Shown here one piece after another: positions 42,945-52,053 of a DNA stretch of 61,003 nt. This DNA is from Lachnospiraceae bacterium (GTDB lineage Bacteria > Bacillota > Clostridia > Lachnospirales > Lachnospiraceae), in the NCBI GenBank assembly GCA_015057635.1, contig SVEB01000083.1, forward strand, positions 1-61,003, in the 5' to 3' direction. The position numbers were made by a program, and so were the translations under genes. The stretch's first letter is position 1. Each line of letters begins with the position of its first letter. The notes under the pieces are model-generated. The model saw only the letters and a program-made list of their open reading frames with translations, did no database searches and had not been told where the DNA came from.

Positions 42945-44246
42945 ATGAGTGAAGAAGTATACGAACAGACAAGTAATTGTTCTCATGACTGCTCTAGTTG
43001 TGGATCATCATGCGGATCAAGACAGCCTTCTAAAGAAGAGCTATTAGCACCAATGAATCAGTACAGCCGTGTAAAGAAAGTAATCGGTATTGTAAGTGGT
43101 AAAGGCGGCGTTGGAAAGTCTTTTGTTACATCCTATATGACTACTTTAATGAATAGAAAGGGCTATAAGACAGCCGTATTAGATGCAGACGTAACAGGTC
43201 CATCTATCCCAACCGCATTTGGCATGAAAGAAACCAAAGCCGTTGGAAATGAACTAGGCATTCTTCCATGTGTCAGCAAGAACGGAACAGAAGTAATGTC
43301 TGTTAATTTATTATTAGACGATATCGAAACACCGGTTGTATGGAGAGGTCCTGTTATCGCTGGTACTGTAAAGCAGTTCTGGTCAGATGTTGTATGGGGG
43401 GATGTAGACTACATGTTCGTAGATATGCCTCCAGGAACAGGCGATGTGCCATTAACTGTATTCCAGTCCCTTCCACTTGATGGAATCATCATTGTAACAA
43501 CACCTCAGGAATTAGTATCCATGATCGTTGCAAAAGCAGTGAATATGGCAAATGCAATGCAGGTGCCAATCTTAGGCTTAATTGAAAACTACAGCTATAT
43601 CACATGTGGAAACTGTGGAGAAAAGGTAAGCGTATTTGGTAAGAGCCATATTGACGAGACTTCTAAGAAGTTCAACCTTCCTGTTCTTGCAAAGCTTCCA
43701 ATCGATCCAAAGGTAGCAGAAGCAATTGATGCAGGTAATGTAGAAGGCCTTATGACAAACTGCTTAGATGAAGCAGCAGACTTTATCGAAGCGACTCTTC
43801 CGGTGGAAAAGAAAGCAGCCGATAAAAAAGTGAAAATCGCGGTAACAACTGATGAAAACAACAATGTATTCAGTCATTTCGGACACTGTAAGAATTTCAC
43901 CGTATATGAAATTGAAAACAATCAGTTAACCGATAAGAGAGCACTTGCTTGTGAAGGAAAAGGTCATGAAGATGTTGCAAATCTCTTAATGAACGAAGGC
44001 ATTAATGTTGTAATCTGCGGCGGTATCGGTCAGTCTGCAATGGAATTATTAATGCAGGCAGGCATTTTAGTCGTACCAGGAATGGATGGCGATATTGACG
44101 TTGCAGTAGCATCTTACTTAGATGGTTCTTTAGCAACCTCAACAGAAGCGAACTGTGATCATCACCATGACCACGGTCATGAACACGGTGAAGGTCATTC
44201 CTGCGGAAGTTCCTGCGGAAGCGGATGCGGCGGATGCTGTCACTAA
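42945..44246 (+). CDS. Mrp/NBP35-type ATPase fused to a NifX-like domain
   Basis: A 433-residue Fe-S cluster carrier. Seen: N-terminal Cys motif 'CSHDCSSCGSSCGS' (12-25), deviant Walker A 'SGKGGVGKS' (about 50-58), 'DADVTGPSIP', 'DMPPGTGDVPLT', the cluster motif 'CGNCGE' (about 224), then from about 285 a dinitrogenase-cofactor-binding (NifX/NifB C-terminal) domain 'VAVTTDENNNVFSHFGHCKNF'-like, and a tail of His-Asp/Gly and Cys-Gly repeats ending CGGCCH. The tail suggests extra metal binding. Downstream lies an Mg2+ riboswitch. Confidence 0.9.
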   Translation: MSEEVYEQTSNCSHDCSSCGSSCGSRQPSKEELLAPMNQYSRVKKVIGIVSGKGGVGKSFVTSYMTTLMNRKGYKTAVLDADVTGPSIPTAFGMKETKAVGNELGILPCVSKNGTEVMSVNLLLDDIETPVVWRGPVIAGTVKQFWSDVVWGDVDYMFVDMPPGTGDVPLTVFQSLPLDGIIIVTTPQELVSMIVAKAVNMANAMQVPILGLIENYSYITCGNCGEKVSVFGKSHIDETSKKFNLPVLAKLPIDPKVAEAIDAGNVEGLMTNCLDEAADFIEATLPVEKKAADKKVKIAVTTDENNNVFSHFGHCKNFTVYEIENNQLTDKRALACEGKGHEDVANLLMNEGINVVICGGIGQSAMELLMQAGILVVPGMDGDIDVAVASYLDGSLATSTEANCDHHHDHGHEHGEGHSCGSSCGSGCGGCCH

Positions 44247-44293
44247 AATCAAAAGGATAAAACATTTAATTTAACCGATTAACCGATAAAGTA

Positions 44294-44322
44294 TTGACAC
44301 TCGCTGTATTAAGTAGTAGTAT
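44294..44322 (+). promoter_or_regulatory. Promoter of the M-box/mgtE transcript
   Basis: TTGACA (44294-44299), 17 bases, TAGTAT (44317-44322). Transcription would begin about 30 bases before the M-box. Confidence 0.8.
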
Positions 44323-44361
44323 AGCTAAGGGCAAAAAGTAAATTACTTTTGCTTAAAAGTG

Positions 44362-44512
44362 AATATACTTCGGTAGGTGAGGCTACCGTAGGGATATGGA
44401 TTGCTACCGCGAAATAATGGAGACACTATTAGATGGTTAGCAGAGTATGTCGACTAAGGCATAATCTAACGCAATTTCACCGCCCTACGATGCTAAAGCT
44501 TGGACGGTTGTA
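44362..44512 (+). ncRNA. M-box (ykoK) magnesium riboswitch
   Basis: An RNA leader that folds on binding Mg2+. Conserved blocks seen in order: GGTAGGTGAGGCTACCG (44372-44388), GGATATGGATTGCTACCGC, a variable hairpin arm (44418-44470), CCGCCCTACGATGCTAAAGC (44480-44499). The first and last blocks form the closing helix. It precedes a terminator and the mgtE gene, the usual M-box arrangement in Firmicutes: high Mg2+ favours termination. Confidence 0.9.
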
Positions 44513-44542
44513 TGTTTGAATTTGGATAAGATTATAGATTGT

Positions 44543-44589
44543 CCTTGTTGTCGTCCTGCCGAATAGCAGGATGGCGACAAGGATTTTTT
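44543..44589 (+). terminator. Expression-platform terminator of the M-box
   Basis: CCTTGTTGTCGTCCTGC pairs with GCAGGATGGCGACAAGG (G-T pairs included), followed by ATTTTTT. It lies 30 bases after the riboswitch. Between it and mgtE are about 450 bases without a convincing gene; they include a C-rich tract (CCCCCGCCCCC near 44882). Confidence 0.9.
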
Positions 44590-45041
44590 GTTGTCCAAAA
44601 AGCAAAAAGGCTGATCGGTATGAGCAAGTGGGAAAATGCACAAGCATAAGAAACCCGAATGAAAGAAAAGCATACAGATGCAGTCACACCATGATAAATG
44701 GGGAGGAAAGAGAATATCCCCGATATCATGAAAGAAGGATCACTGTTAATCAAATAACAGGATGATAAGAAATCAAAGAATAAAAGGCAGGTGAGAAGTG
44801 TGGACGACAGTTCCAGTAGTATGGGCATAAAACCAAAAAGTCAGAATACAAAAAATGAGATAGAATGTGTAGAAAGTGCGCCCCCGCCCCCTTCTCATCT
44901 GCATTTTTTTAATAGAAGGATGGAGTTCATCTGGCAGAGCTAATAAGAAAAGCCGCAGAGAATAAGGAGCCAAGTGCCCAAACTTTTTGTTTTATGCCTG
45001 AATTTTACGTCGTGAGACGTTAGAAAAAGGAGGGTAAAACA

Positions 45042-46376
45042 ATGGTAGAAAGAGTTTTAGGACTATTAGAAGAAAAGAAATATAATGAATTAAAAAGTCT
45101 GCTTGAGTCAATGAACAGTGCAGATATTGCAACAATCTTAGGGGAAATAGAAGATGAGGATATGACGGTGGTATACCGTCTTCTTAATAAAGATGCAGCA
45201 GCAGAGACGTTTGCATTTATGGAATCCGACTTGCAGGAAAGACTGATTTCTGCTATGACCGATAAGGAACTTCAGGATGTAACAAGCAAGCTGTTTTTAG
45301 ATGATACCATCGCTTTGATCGGAGAGATGCCAGCAGGAATCGTAAAGAGAATTTTACGCCAGGCAGATCCTGCAAAACGTAAATTAATCAATGAATTATT
45401 AAACTATCCGTCAGACAGCGCCGGAAGCGTTATGACAATCGAGTTCGTTGATTTAAGAGAGAACATGACCGTAGCACAGGCATTTGATCGTATCCGTCAG
45501 GTCGGAGTTAACAAGGAAACCATTTATACGTGCTATGCACTTGACGAAGGAAGAAGAATTCGGGGCTTAGTGACAGCAAAAGATTTGATGTTAAATGATC
45601 AGAATACTCTTATTTCCGATATTATGGAAAAGGATCCGGTTGTAGTAAATACATTGGAAGATAAGGAAGATGCAGTAAAAAAATTCGATAAGTACGACTT
45701 ATTAAGCATTCCGGTTGTGGATCAGGAAAACCGTATGGTTGGAATTATCACAATCGACGATGCTGTGGATGTTATGAAGGATGAGAATACGGAGGACTTT
45801 GAAAAAATGGCCGCTTTAAATCCATCCGAAGATACGTACTTCCGTACTTCTGTTTTCAAACATGCAAAGAACCGTATCGTATGGCTGTTAGCATTAATGT
45901 TATCGGCAACGGTTACCGGTCTTTTAATTACCAAGTATGAGAACGCATTTGCAGCAATCCCATTACTGGTTGCCTTTATCCCGATGTTAATGGACACCGG
46001 CGGAAACTGTGGTTCCCAGACTTCCACTCTTGTTATCCGTGGTCTTGCGATTGATGAAATCAAATCAAGAGATTATATAAGAGTGCTCTGGAAAGAAGTA
46101 AGAGTAGCCGCATTGGTTGGTACTGCGCTTGCAGTAGTAAATGGTGCCCGTATCCTGATTCAGTACAAAGATTTTAATATGGCCTTAGTCGTAGGATTGA
46201 CTTTGATCTGCACCGTTGTGATTTCCAAGATGCTCGGCTGTACGCTTCCAATGGTAGCAAAACGCCTGAAATTAGACCCAGCTCTTATGGCTGCTCCACT
46301 AATCACCACCATCGTTGACACCTGCTCCATCGTGATCTACTTCAAGATCGCAATGAAAGTGATGCACCTGTCTTAG
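45042..46376 (+). CDS. mgtE: Magnesium transporter MgtE
   Basis: A 444-residue Mg2+ channel. Seen: N-terminal superhelical MgtE_N domain (residues 1-130), two CBS domains (about 135-250; 'SIPVVDQENRMVGIITIDDAVDVM'), then five membrane helices from about 285 with the pore signature 'FIPMLMDTGGNCGSQTSTLVIRGLA' including the conserved GGN. The N-terminal and CBS parts gate the pore by sensing internal Mg2+. AAAGGAGG precedes the ATG. The upstream M-box adds transcriptional control. It converges on the CNNM/CorC-type gene. Confidence 0.95.
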   Translation: MVERVLGLLEEKKYNELKSLLESMNSADIATILGEIEDEDMTVVYRLLNKDAAAETFAFMESDLQERLISAMTDKELQDVTSKLFLDDTIALIGEMPAGIVKRILRQADPAKRKLINELLNYPSDSAGSVMTIEFVDLRENMTVAQAFDRIRQVGVNKETIYTCYALDEGRRIRGLVTAKDLMLNDQNTLISDIMEKDPVVVNTLEDKEDAVKKFDKYDLLSIPVVDQENRMVGIITIDDAVDVMKDENTEDFEKMAALNPSEDTYFRTSVFKHAKNRIVWLLALMLSATVTGLLITKYENAFAAIPLLVAFIPMLMDTGGNCGSQTSTLVIRGLAIDEIKSRDYIRVLWKEVRVAALVGTALAVVNGARILIQYKDFNMALVVGLTLICTVVISKMLGCTLPMVAKRLKLDPALMAAPLITTIVDTCSIVIYFKIAMKVMHLS

Positions 46377-46407
46377 AAGGTGGACAGATCGCCCGGCTGG
46401 TGCGTGG

Positions 46408-46603
46408 CGCAGAAAGGCCCGAAGGGGCTGCAGACATCGATGTTCCCAATGTCCCGCTCGAGACGAATAAAAAGGGCTGCAATTCTTGCCTATCAGACAG
46501 CGTATTTTACTGTCTGATAGGCAAGAATTGCAGCCCCTTTTGTCCGCTCTCGCGTCCGAACATTGGAATATCGATGCCTGCAGCCCCTTCGGGCCTTTCT
46601 GCG
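46408..46603 (-). repeat. Large intergenic inverted repeat, family 1, copy G
   Basis: A 196-bp palindrome between convergent genes, oriented with the minus-strand CNNM/CorC gene and 8 bases after its stop. Outer arms CGCAGAAAGGCCCGAAGGGG and complement. Minus-strand core TTCGGACGC-GAG-AGCGGACAAAA (46538-46562) and ATTCGT-CTC-GAGCGGGACA (46448-46470); inner arm GGGCTGCAATTCTTG; perfect apex CCTATCAGACAG/CTGTCTGATAGG (46489-46522). The mgtE stop is 31 bases from the other end. Confidence 0.92.
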
Positions 46604-46611
46604 ACATCCTC

Positions 46612-47889
46612 CTAATCTTCCGGTTCCTCCTCCTCGTGAGGGTGTACAATAATGTGTACCTTGTCGATGCGGTTCTTGTCGACGGAGTCGACGCGGAAGG
46701 TTACGTTATCATCGGTAATCTCTTCGCCTTCAGTAGGAAGGTGATCGAGAAGGTGAATAATGTGACCTGCAATGGAATCATAGTCATCAGATTCTAAGTG
46801 AAGTCCAAGTGCCTCATTAATTTCATCTAACTTTGCGATACCATCTGCCAAGTACTCATTTTCACCAATACATTGAATTGTATCTTCTTCATCCTCGTCA
46901 TATTCGTCTCGGATTTCACCTACGATTTCCTCTAACAAATCTTCCAGTGTAATAAGGCCTGCTGTAGCACCATACTCATCTAAAACAATTGCAATGCTTA
47001 AAGATTCTTTCCGCATCTCATTTAAAAGTTCGGAAGTCTTCTTAAACTCGTAAGTGAAGTAAGGCTCTCTCAGAAAGTCTTTAATGGAAAATTCAGATTC
47101 AGGACCATGGAAGAAGAATACGTCTTTTAGGTTTATAATACCTACTATATTGTCTCTCGTTTCTGAGTAAACAGGCATACGAGAGTATTTATCAACACGA
47201 AATGCCTCGATTAATTCATTATAATTCATATCGACACTGGCAAATGCCATATCGATTCTTGGGACCATAACATCTCTTGCGAGGGAGTCTCCAAAATCAA
47301 CCACATTCGTTATCATTTTACGTTCTTCACTCTCGATAACACCTTCTTCGTGGCTGACATCCACAATAGTACGAAGCTCGTTTTCTGTCATAGCAGCGGC
47401 TTTCTTGGTTGGATCGACACGTAATAATGTTAATAAGATCAGAGATAGCTTATTAATAATAAAAATAACAGGTGTTAAAATCTGAGTTAAGAAATAAATT
47501 ATAGGTGCATATAAAAGCGATAGTCTTTCTGCATGAATCGTCGCCAGTGTTTTAGGGGTAATCTCACCAAAAATCAAGATTAAAAGAGTTAAGATACCCG
47601 TTGCAATACCAACGTATTCATTGCCGAATGCATCTGCTGCAAGCGTTGTAGAAAGCGATGAAGCATACAGGTTTACGACATTATTACCGATTAAGATCGC
47701 ACTTAGCATCTTGCCTGGATCATCAATCAGTTTCACTACAGTTGCTGCACCTCTCACTTTTTCATCGACCATGGAACGGATCTTCATCTTGTTGACCGTT
47801 GTAAGGGCAGTCTCTGCTGATGAGAAAAATGAGGATAACATTAATAAAATTACTAAAATAAAAATCTGTGTGGCGTCACCGGGGGCCAA
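46612..47889 (-). CDS. CNNM/CorC-type transporter (hemolysin C family)
   Basis: A 425-residue membrane protein. Seen: DUF21/CNNM membrane domain with about four helices (residues 5-150; 'SSFFSSAETALTTVNKMKIR'), two CBS domains (about 210-335) and a C-terminal CorC_HlyC domain ('DGIAKLDEINEALGLHLES'). Relatives export Mg2+ or other divalent ions. It faces mgtE, giving an Mg2+ pair of opposite function. The start is TTG 47887-47889 with AGGAG upstream. Palindrome G follows its stop. Confidence 0.88.
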   Translation of the reverse strand: MAPGDATQIFILVILLMLSSFFSSAETALTTVNKMKIRSMVDEKVRGAATVVKLIDDPGKMLSAILIGNNVVNLYASSLSTTLAADAFGNEYVGIATGILTLLILIFGEITPKTLATIHAERLSLLYAPIIYFLTQILTPVIFIINKLSLILLTLLRVDPTKKAAAMTENELRTIVDVSHEEGVIESEERKMITNVVDFGDSLARDVMVPRIDMAFASVDMNYNELIEAFRVDKYSRMPVYSETRDNIVGIINLKDVFFFHGPESEFSIKDFLREPYFTYEFKKTSELLNEMRKESLSIAIVLDEYGATAGLITLEDLLEEIVGEIRDEYDEDEEDTIQCIGENEYLADGIAKLDEINEALGLHLESDDYDSIAGHIIHLLDHLPTEGEEITDDNVTFRVDSVDKNRIDKVHIIVHPHEEEEPED

Positions 47890-47967
47890 ATTATCATCTC
47901 CTAAATATTAAAATAAAGTGTTGTATTGATTGGTAATTTAAACCAAATCAATGCGTATACAGATTCT

Positions 47968-47996
47968 ATTATAAGGATTCGCTATTCCTTTGTCAA
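47968..47996 (-). promoter_or_regulatory. Consensus promoter of the CNNM/CorC gene
   Basis: On the minus strand TTGACA (47991-47996), 17 bases, TATAAT (47968-47973). Both boxes are perfect matches to the sigma-A consensus, so basal expression is probably high. The rest of 47997-48227 is AT-rich upstream DNA of the next gene. Confidence 0.9.
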
Positions 47997-48227
47997 GAAA
48001 TATATTCAAAATGGATATTATGCCCTGAAACGGATAAATTATATACAAAATGTGAAATATATTTGTAAATTTCTGAATTTCAGTTGCAATGAATACATAA
48101 AACGTGTACTATAGAAACTATAAATCTGTCTATAAAAATGCAGCAAATAAGCGTACACTTCAGATGCAATTATCGCACAAGACATGACATACGGACAGAC
48201 AGTAAGCCAAAAGGCGGAGGAAGATAG

Positions 48228-48815
48228 ATGAGAAAAAAATCGCACATTGCACTGGCTGGCTATCTCATGGACAGCATGATGAAAGAGGAAATCGTAAAGT
48301 ATAAGAAAACATTTATGTTTGGAAGCATTCTGCCGGACATTATTCCATCCTTTTTGACAAGAAAGCATACGATTGATGCTACGTTCTCTATTTTACGGAA
48401 TGAGATAAAAAAGATTACAGATGAATACGATGCAATGGAAGGAATCGGAAGATATTATGTTAGACATTTAGGTGTTGTAACACATTATGTTGCAGATTAT
48501 TTTACCCTTCCTCATAATAAAAAGTTTGAAGGAAATTTAAAGGATCATTGTGTTTATGAAAATGAGCTAAAACACAGATTAAAAGAATATGTGACAAGCA
48601 GTGAGGCGCTTAGACCTCGTCATAATGGTTTAATCTGCAAGAATGCAGATGAGATCTGTCAGTTCATCCAGGAGATGCATGAGGAATACTTAAAAGCGGT
48701 AAGTGCGATTAAGACAGATATCGATTATATCGTAACAGTCTGTCACCGCATTATGGATGCAATTTTACAGCTATTTGAGCTAAAGGTCCAATCACCAGAA
48801 TTTTGTCTGGCCTAA
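48228..48815 (+). CDS. Zinc-dependent phospholipase C-like protein
   Basis: A 195-residue helical protein resembling the zinc-dependent PLC/S1-P1 nuclease fold. Seen: 'KKSHIALAGYLMD' (His near the N-terminus), 'FGSILPDIIPSFL' with an Asp ligand position, and 'RHLGVVTHYVADYFTLPHN' with the His-x3-Asp pattern of the family. There is no signal peptide, so unlike the secreted toxins it would act inside the cell. The substrate is unknown. A strong terminator follows. Confidence 0.7.
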   Translation: MRKKSHIALAGYLMDSMMKEEIVKYKKTFMFGSILPDIIPSFLTRKHTIDATFSILRNEIKKITDEYDAMEGIGRYYVRHLGVVTHYVADYFTLPHNKKFEGNLKDHCVYENELKHRLKEYVTSSEALRPRHNGLICKNADEICQFIQEMHEEYLKAVSAIKTDIDYIVTVCHRIMDAILQLFELKVQSPEFCLA

Positions 48816-48853
48816 ACAGAGAGGATTATCCTCCTTACTTTATATGAAAACGA

Positions 48854-48903
48854 AGACGCAGTTAATAAGAAGCAGTTCTACTTATTAAATGCGTCTCTTT
48901 TTT
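48854..48903 (+). terminator. Intrinsic terminator
   Basis: AGACGCA-TTAATAAG pairs with CTTATTAA-TGCGTCT around an 11-base loop and is followed by CTTTTTTG. Confidence 0.9.
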
Positions 48904-49089
48904 GTTTGCATATAGAAAATTATAGAGAATTATGTTATACTATTCCTGTTATGTGGAAACGTATGGAATAAAAGGGTATTTTAAACAGAAAAGTGTCATA
49001 AAATATCGAAATACCGCTAAGCCCAAAAAGATTTTAGAAGTTTTATTCTATAATAAAAGATACATAATGTAGAGATAAGGAGGACTATC

Positions 49090-49914
49090 ATGATCTATCA
49101 AGAACTAACAATTACGCCCCTGCATGAAAAAGAAGGGGCAAAATTATATACGTATGTAATCGATAATACGCCGCAGACAGACAGTAGCCGAATTCGTCCG
49201 GCGGTTATCATCTGTCCTGGCGGGGGGTATCAGCATTTATCTGATCGTGAAGCAGAGCCAATCGCCCTTCAGTATATGGCGGCAGGCATTCAGGCGTTTG
49301 TATTAAAATACAGCCTTGCTCCGACCGAATATCCATGTCAGTTAAAGCAACTGGCGCAGGCAGTAAAGACGGTAAGAGAGCATGCAGATGAATGGCATGT
49401 AGATCCGAACTGCATTATTGTATCAGGATTTTCTGCAGGCGGACATGTGGCAGGTTCCTTAGCTGTAAATTGGAATAAGGAATGGCTTGCGAAGGAATTA
49501 GGTGTTACAAACGATTTAATCCGTCCTAACGGCTGTGTATTATGTTATCCGGTTATCACATCCGGTGAATTCGCACATAGAGGTTCTTTTGAGAACCTAT
49601 TAGGCGGCAAGCAGGAATTATTAGACGAAGTATCGTTAGAAAAACAGGTGAATGAGGATGTGCCTCCGGTATTTATCTGGCATACATTTACAGACCAGGC
49701 AGTTCCGGTTGAAAATTCCTTATTGTTTGTAAACGCTTTGAGAAAATATAAAATTGTAACGGAGTTTCATATGTATCCGATAGGTGGGCACGGCCTTGCG
49801 CTGGCAACAGAAGAGACAAGAAGCTTTGATGGAAAAGGCATTCAGCCTGAGTGCGCCGGATGGATCCGACTTGCAACGGACTGGGTAAACCGTTTAGGAG
49901 GAAAGTCATGCTAG
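49090..49914 (+). CDS. Alpha/beta hydrolase, esterase type
   Basis: A 274-residue serine esterase of the carbohydrate-esterase/BD-FAE type. Seen: oxyanion segment 'VIICPGGGYQHL' (about 39-50), nucleophile elbow 'VSGFSAGGHVAG' with Ser near 122, acid residue in 'HTFTDQAVPVENS' and His in 'YPIGGHGLAL'. It probably removes acetyl groups from sugars or small esters; there is no signal peptide. AAGGAGG precedes the ATG. Its last 7 bases overlap the SufC-like gene. Confidence 0.85.
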   Translation: MIYQELTITPLHEKEGAKLYTYVIDNTPQTDSSRIRPAVIICPGGGYQHLSDREAEPIALQYMAAGIQAFVLKYSLAPTEYPCQLKQLAQAVKTVREHADEWHVDPNCIIVSGFSAGGHVAGSLAVNWNKEWLAKELGVTNDLIRPNGCVLCYPVITSGEFAHRGSFENLLGGKQELLDEVSLEKQVNEDVPPVFIWHTFTDQAVPVENSLLFVNALRKYKIVTEFHMYPIGGHGLALATEETRSFDGKGIQPECAGWIRLATDWVNRLGGKSC

Positions 49915-50630
49915 AACTTAAGAATATCTGCTTTGGTGTAAGCGGACAGCAGGAGAAAGAGATTTTAAAAGACATCAATCTGACCATTGATACAAACAGC
50001 TTTATTGCGATCACGGGTCCGAATGGAGGCGGAAAATCAACACTTGCAAAAATTATTGTAGGGATTGAGAAACCAACTTCCGGCCAGATCTTATTTGATG
50101 GAAAAGACATCACGGATATGAGCATTACGGACAGAGCGAGACTTGGAATCGGATTTGCATTCCAGCAGCCGGTTCGTTTTAAAGGAATCACGGTAAAGGA
50201 TCTGATCACGCTTGCTTCCGGAGAAAAACTTTCCGTTTCAGAAGCCTGTGAATACCTGTCTGAAGTAGGTCTTTGCGCAAGAGATTACATCAACCGTGAA
50301 GTGGATGCAAGTCTTTCCGGCGGAGAATTAAAGCGTATTGAAATTGCTACTATTTTAGCAAGAAAGACTAAGATTTCCGTATTTGATGAGCCAGAAGCCG
50401 GAATCGATTTATGGAGCTTCCAGAACCTCATTCAGGTATTTGAAAAGATGCATCAGGAAATCGAAGGATCGATCGTAATTATTTCCCATCAGGAACGAAT
50501 CTTAAATATCGCAGATCAGATTGTTGTAATTGCAGACGGAAAGATTATAAAAGCAGATGATAAAGACAAGATTTTACCGGAACTCCTTTCAGCGTCTAGC
50601 GAATGTAAGTATTTCAAAGGGGAGGCTTAA
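49908..50630 (+). CDS. SufC-like ATPase (SmsC type)
   Basis: A 240-residue cytosolic ABC ATPase of Fe-S cluster assembly. Seen: Walker A 'GPNGGGKSTL' (about 36-45), signature 'LSGGELKRIEIA' and Walker B 'ISVFDEPEAGIDLW', the last being a SufC hallmark. The ATG at 49908 is 6 bases after AGGAGG and overlaps the esterase gene. It is followed after 3 bases by a single SufB/SufD-type gene and by no cysteine desulfurase, the layout of the minimal SMS (SmsCB) machinery of anaerobes. Confidence 0.88.
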   Translation: MLELKNICFGVSGQQEKEILKDINLTIDTNSFIAITGPNGGGKSTLAKIIVGIEKPTSGQILFDGKDITDMSITDRARLGIGFAFQQPVRFKGITVKDLITLASGEKLSVSEACEYLSEVGLCARDYINREVDASLSGGELKRIEIATILARKTKISVFDEPEAGIDLWSFQNLIQVFEKMHQEIEGSIVIISHQERILNIADQIVVIADGKIIKADDKDKILPELLSASSECKYFKGEA

Positions 50631-50633
50631 ATC

Positions 50634-51551
50634 ATGGATGAGATTCAAAAACAGCTTTTAGAGCAGATCGCTGATCTTCACGGGGTGCCACAGGGCGCTT
50701 ATAATTTCCGTATAAATGGAGAAGGTGCCGGAAGAAGAACGACAGAGCATATTGATATTGTAACAAAGAAGGACAAGCCGGGAATCGATATTATCATCAA
50801 ACCGGGCACAAAGAACGAGAGCGTTCATATCCCGGTTGTATTAAGTCAGACTGGACTTACCGAATCCGTATACAATGATTTTTATATCGGAGATGATTGT
50901 GATGTAACAATCGTGGCAGGATGCGGAATCCATAACGGAGGAAGCGAGAAATCCGAGCATGACGGCATTCATACATTTTTCATTGGAAAGAATGCAAAGG
51001 TGCGTTATGTAGAAAAGCATTATGGAGAGGGCGATGGAAGCGGAGAACGAGTTCTGAATCCGCAGACAATCGTACACTTAGAAGAGGGTGCGTACATGGA
51101 GATGGATACCGTTCAGATCAAGGGCGTGGATTCGACAGTACGTACTACAAAAGCGGATTTAAAAGACCGTGCGACCCTTGTCATTCATGAAAAGATCATG
51201 ACACATGGAAAGCAGAGAGCGAAGACAGACTTTGAAGTAAACTTAGACGGTGTGGACTGTGGTGCTAACGTAATTTCACGTTCGGTTGCAAAAGGAGAAT
51301 CCCATCAGGAATTCTTATCAAAGATTAACGGTAACAATAAGTGTATGGGACATACCGAATGTGATGCCATCTTAATGGATCATGGCAGTGTGACAGCCAT
51401 TCCGGAACTGACAGCAAATCATTTGGACGCAAGCCTGATTCATGAAGCCGCAATCGGAAAGATCGCAGGAGACCAGCTGATCAAGCTGATGACCCTTGGA
51501 CTTACCGAAGCAGAGGCAGAAGCACAGATTGTAAATGGTTTCTTAAAATAA
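50634..51551 (+). CDS. SufB/SufD-type scaffold protein (SmsB type)
   Basis: A 305-residue scaffold. Seen: beta-helical core 'VAGCGIHNGGSEKSEHDGIHTFFIGKNAKVRYVEKHYGEG' (in parts, about 94-140), 'QTIVHLEEGAYMEMDTVQIKGVDST', and C-terminal 'GHTECDAILMDHGSVTAIPELTANH' with the Cys/His/Glu that bind the cluster in SufB. It is shorter than SufB (about 470) because the N-terminal domain is missing, as in SmsB. GGGGAGG precedes the ATG. It works with the SufC-like ATPase upstream. Confidence 0.88.
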   Translation: MDEIQKQLLEQIADLHGVPQGAYNFRINGEGAGRRTTEHIDIVTKKDKPGIDIIIKPGTKNESVHIPVVLSQTGLTESVYNDFYIGDDCDVTIVAGCGIHNGGSEKSEHDGIHTFFIGKNAKVRYVEKHYGEGDGSGERVLNPQTIVHLEEGAYMEMDTVQIKGVDSTVRTTKADLKDRATLVIHEKIMTHGKQRAKTDFEVNLDGVDCGANVISRSVAKGESHQEFLSKINGNNKCMGHTECDAILMDHGSVTAIPELTANHLDASLIHEAAIGKIAGDQLIKLMTLGLTEAEAEAQIVNGFLK

Positions 51552-51612
51552 AACAGCTTTGGCTTAATAGGAAGAAAAATAGCATAGTGTTCTTAGAGAA
51601 CAATAGAAAAGG

Positions 51613-51651
51613 AAAGCGGGCAGAACTTTGGAGGAGGACTGCCCGCTTTTT
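51613..51651 (+). terminator. Intrinsic terminator of the SufC/SufB-like genes
   Basis: AAAGCGGGCAG pairs with CTGCCCGCTTT around 15 bases, followed by TTTTT. Confidence 0.9.
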
Positions 51652-51689
51652 GGGGGATTTTAATGAAAAAAATTCAATAACTGTTCCTA

Positions 51690-51728
51690 CAGAAAGAAAT
51701 AAGATATGCGGAGGCTTATTTCTTTCTG
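51690..51728. other. 14-bp hairpin without T run
   Basis: CAGAAAGAAATAAG pairs perfectly with CTTATTTCTTTCTG around 11 bases. The absence of a T run argues against termination; operator or RNA-stability roles are open. Further on, TTGACA (51851-51856), 17 bases, TACTCT (51874-51879) may be the promoter of the gene at 52054. Confidence 0.55.
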
Positions 51729-52053
51729 TTAGGATACTGTTACGATAAAGGAAAAATGTGACGAGAATTTGCGCAAATGGTGAAAGAAATGTGAATTGTG
51801 TCGATTGAGCACAACTATGAAAAATCCATACGAAAACGCATTGTTAAATATTGACATATATCTGAAAAAGCGGTACTCTTCTACTCATAAGAGCATTTAT
51901 TTTTCATAGGATAATAGTCAGAAATCAGGACGGGAGATGAATCGTGTCTGGCACCTTGGGACAGGCATAAGAGTAAGATATAACAGATAAGAATTCTTAA
52001 ATTACGACAGATGATAATAATCTTGCACCATATCGTTAAGGGGGAAAGAAGAA

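Noticed and set aside
44571-44765. Small open frame between the M-box terminator and mgtE
   Set aside because: It starts within the terminator's T run, has no ribosome binding site and no recognisable protein features.
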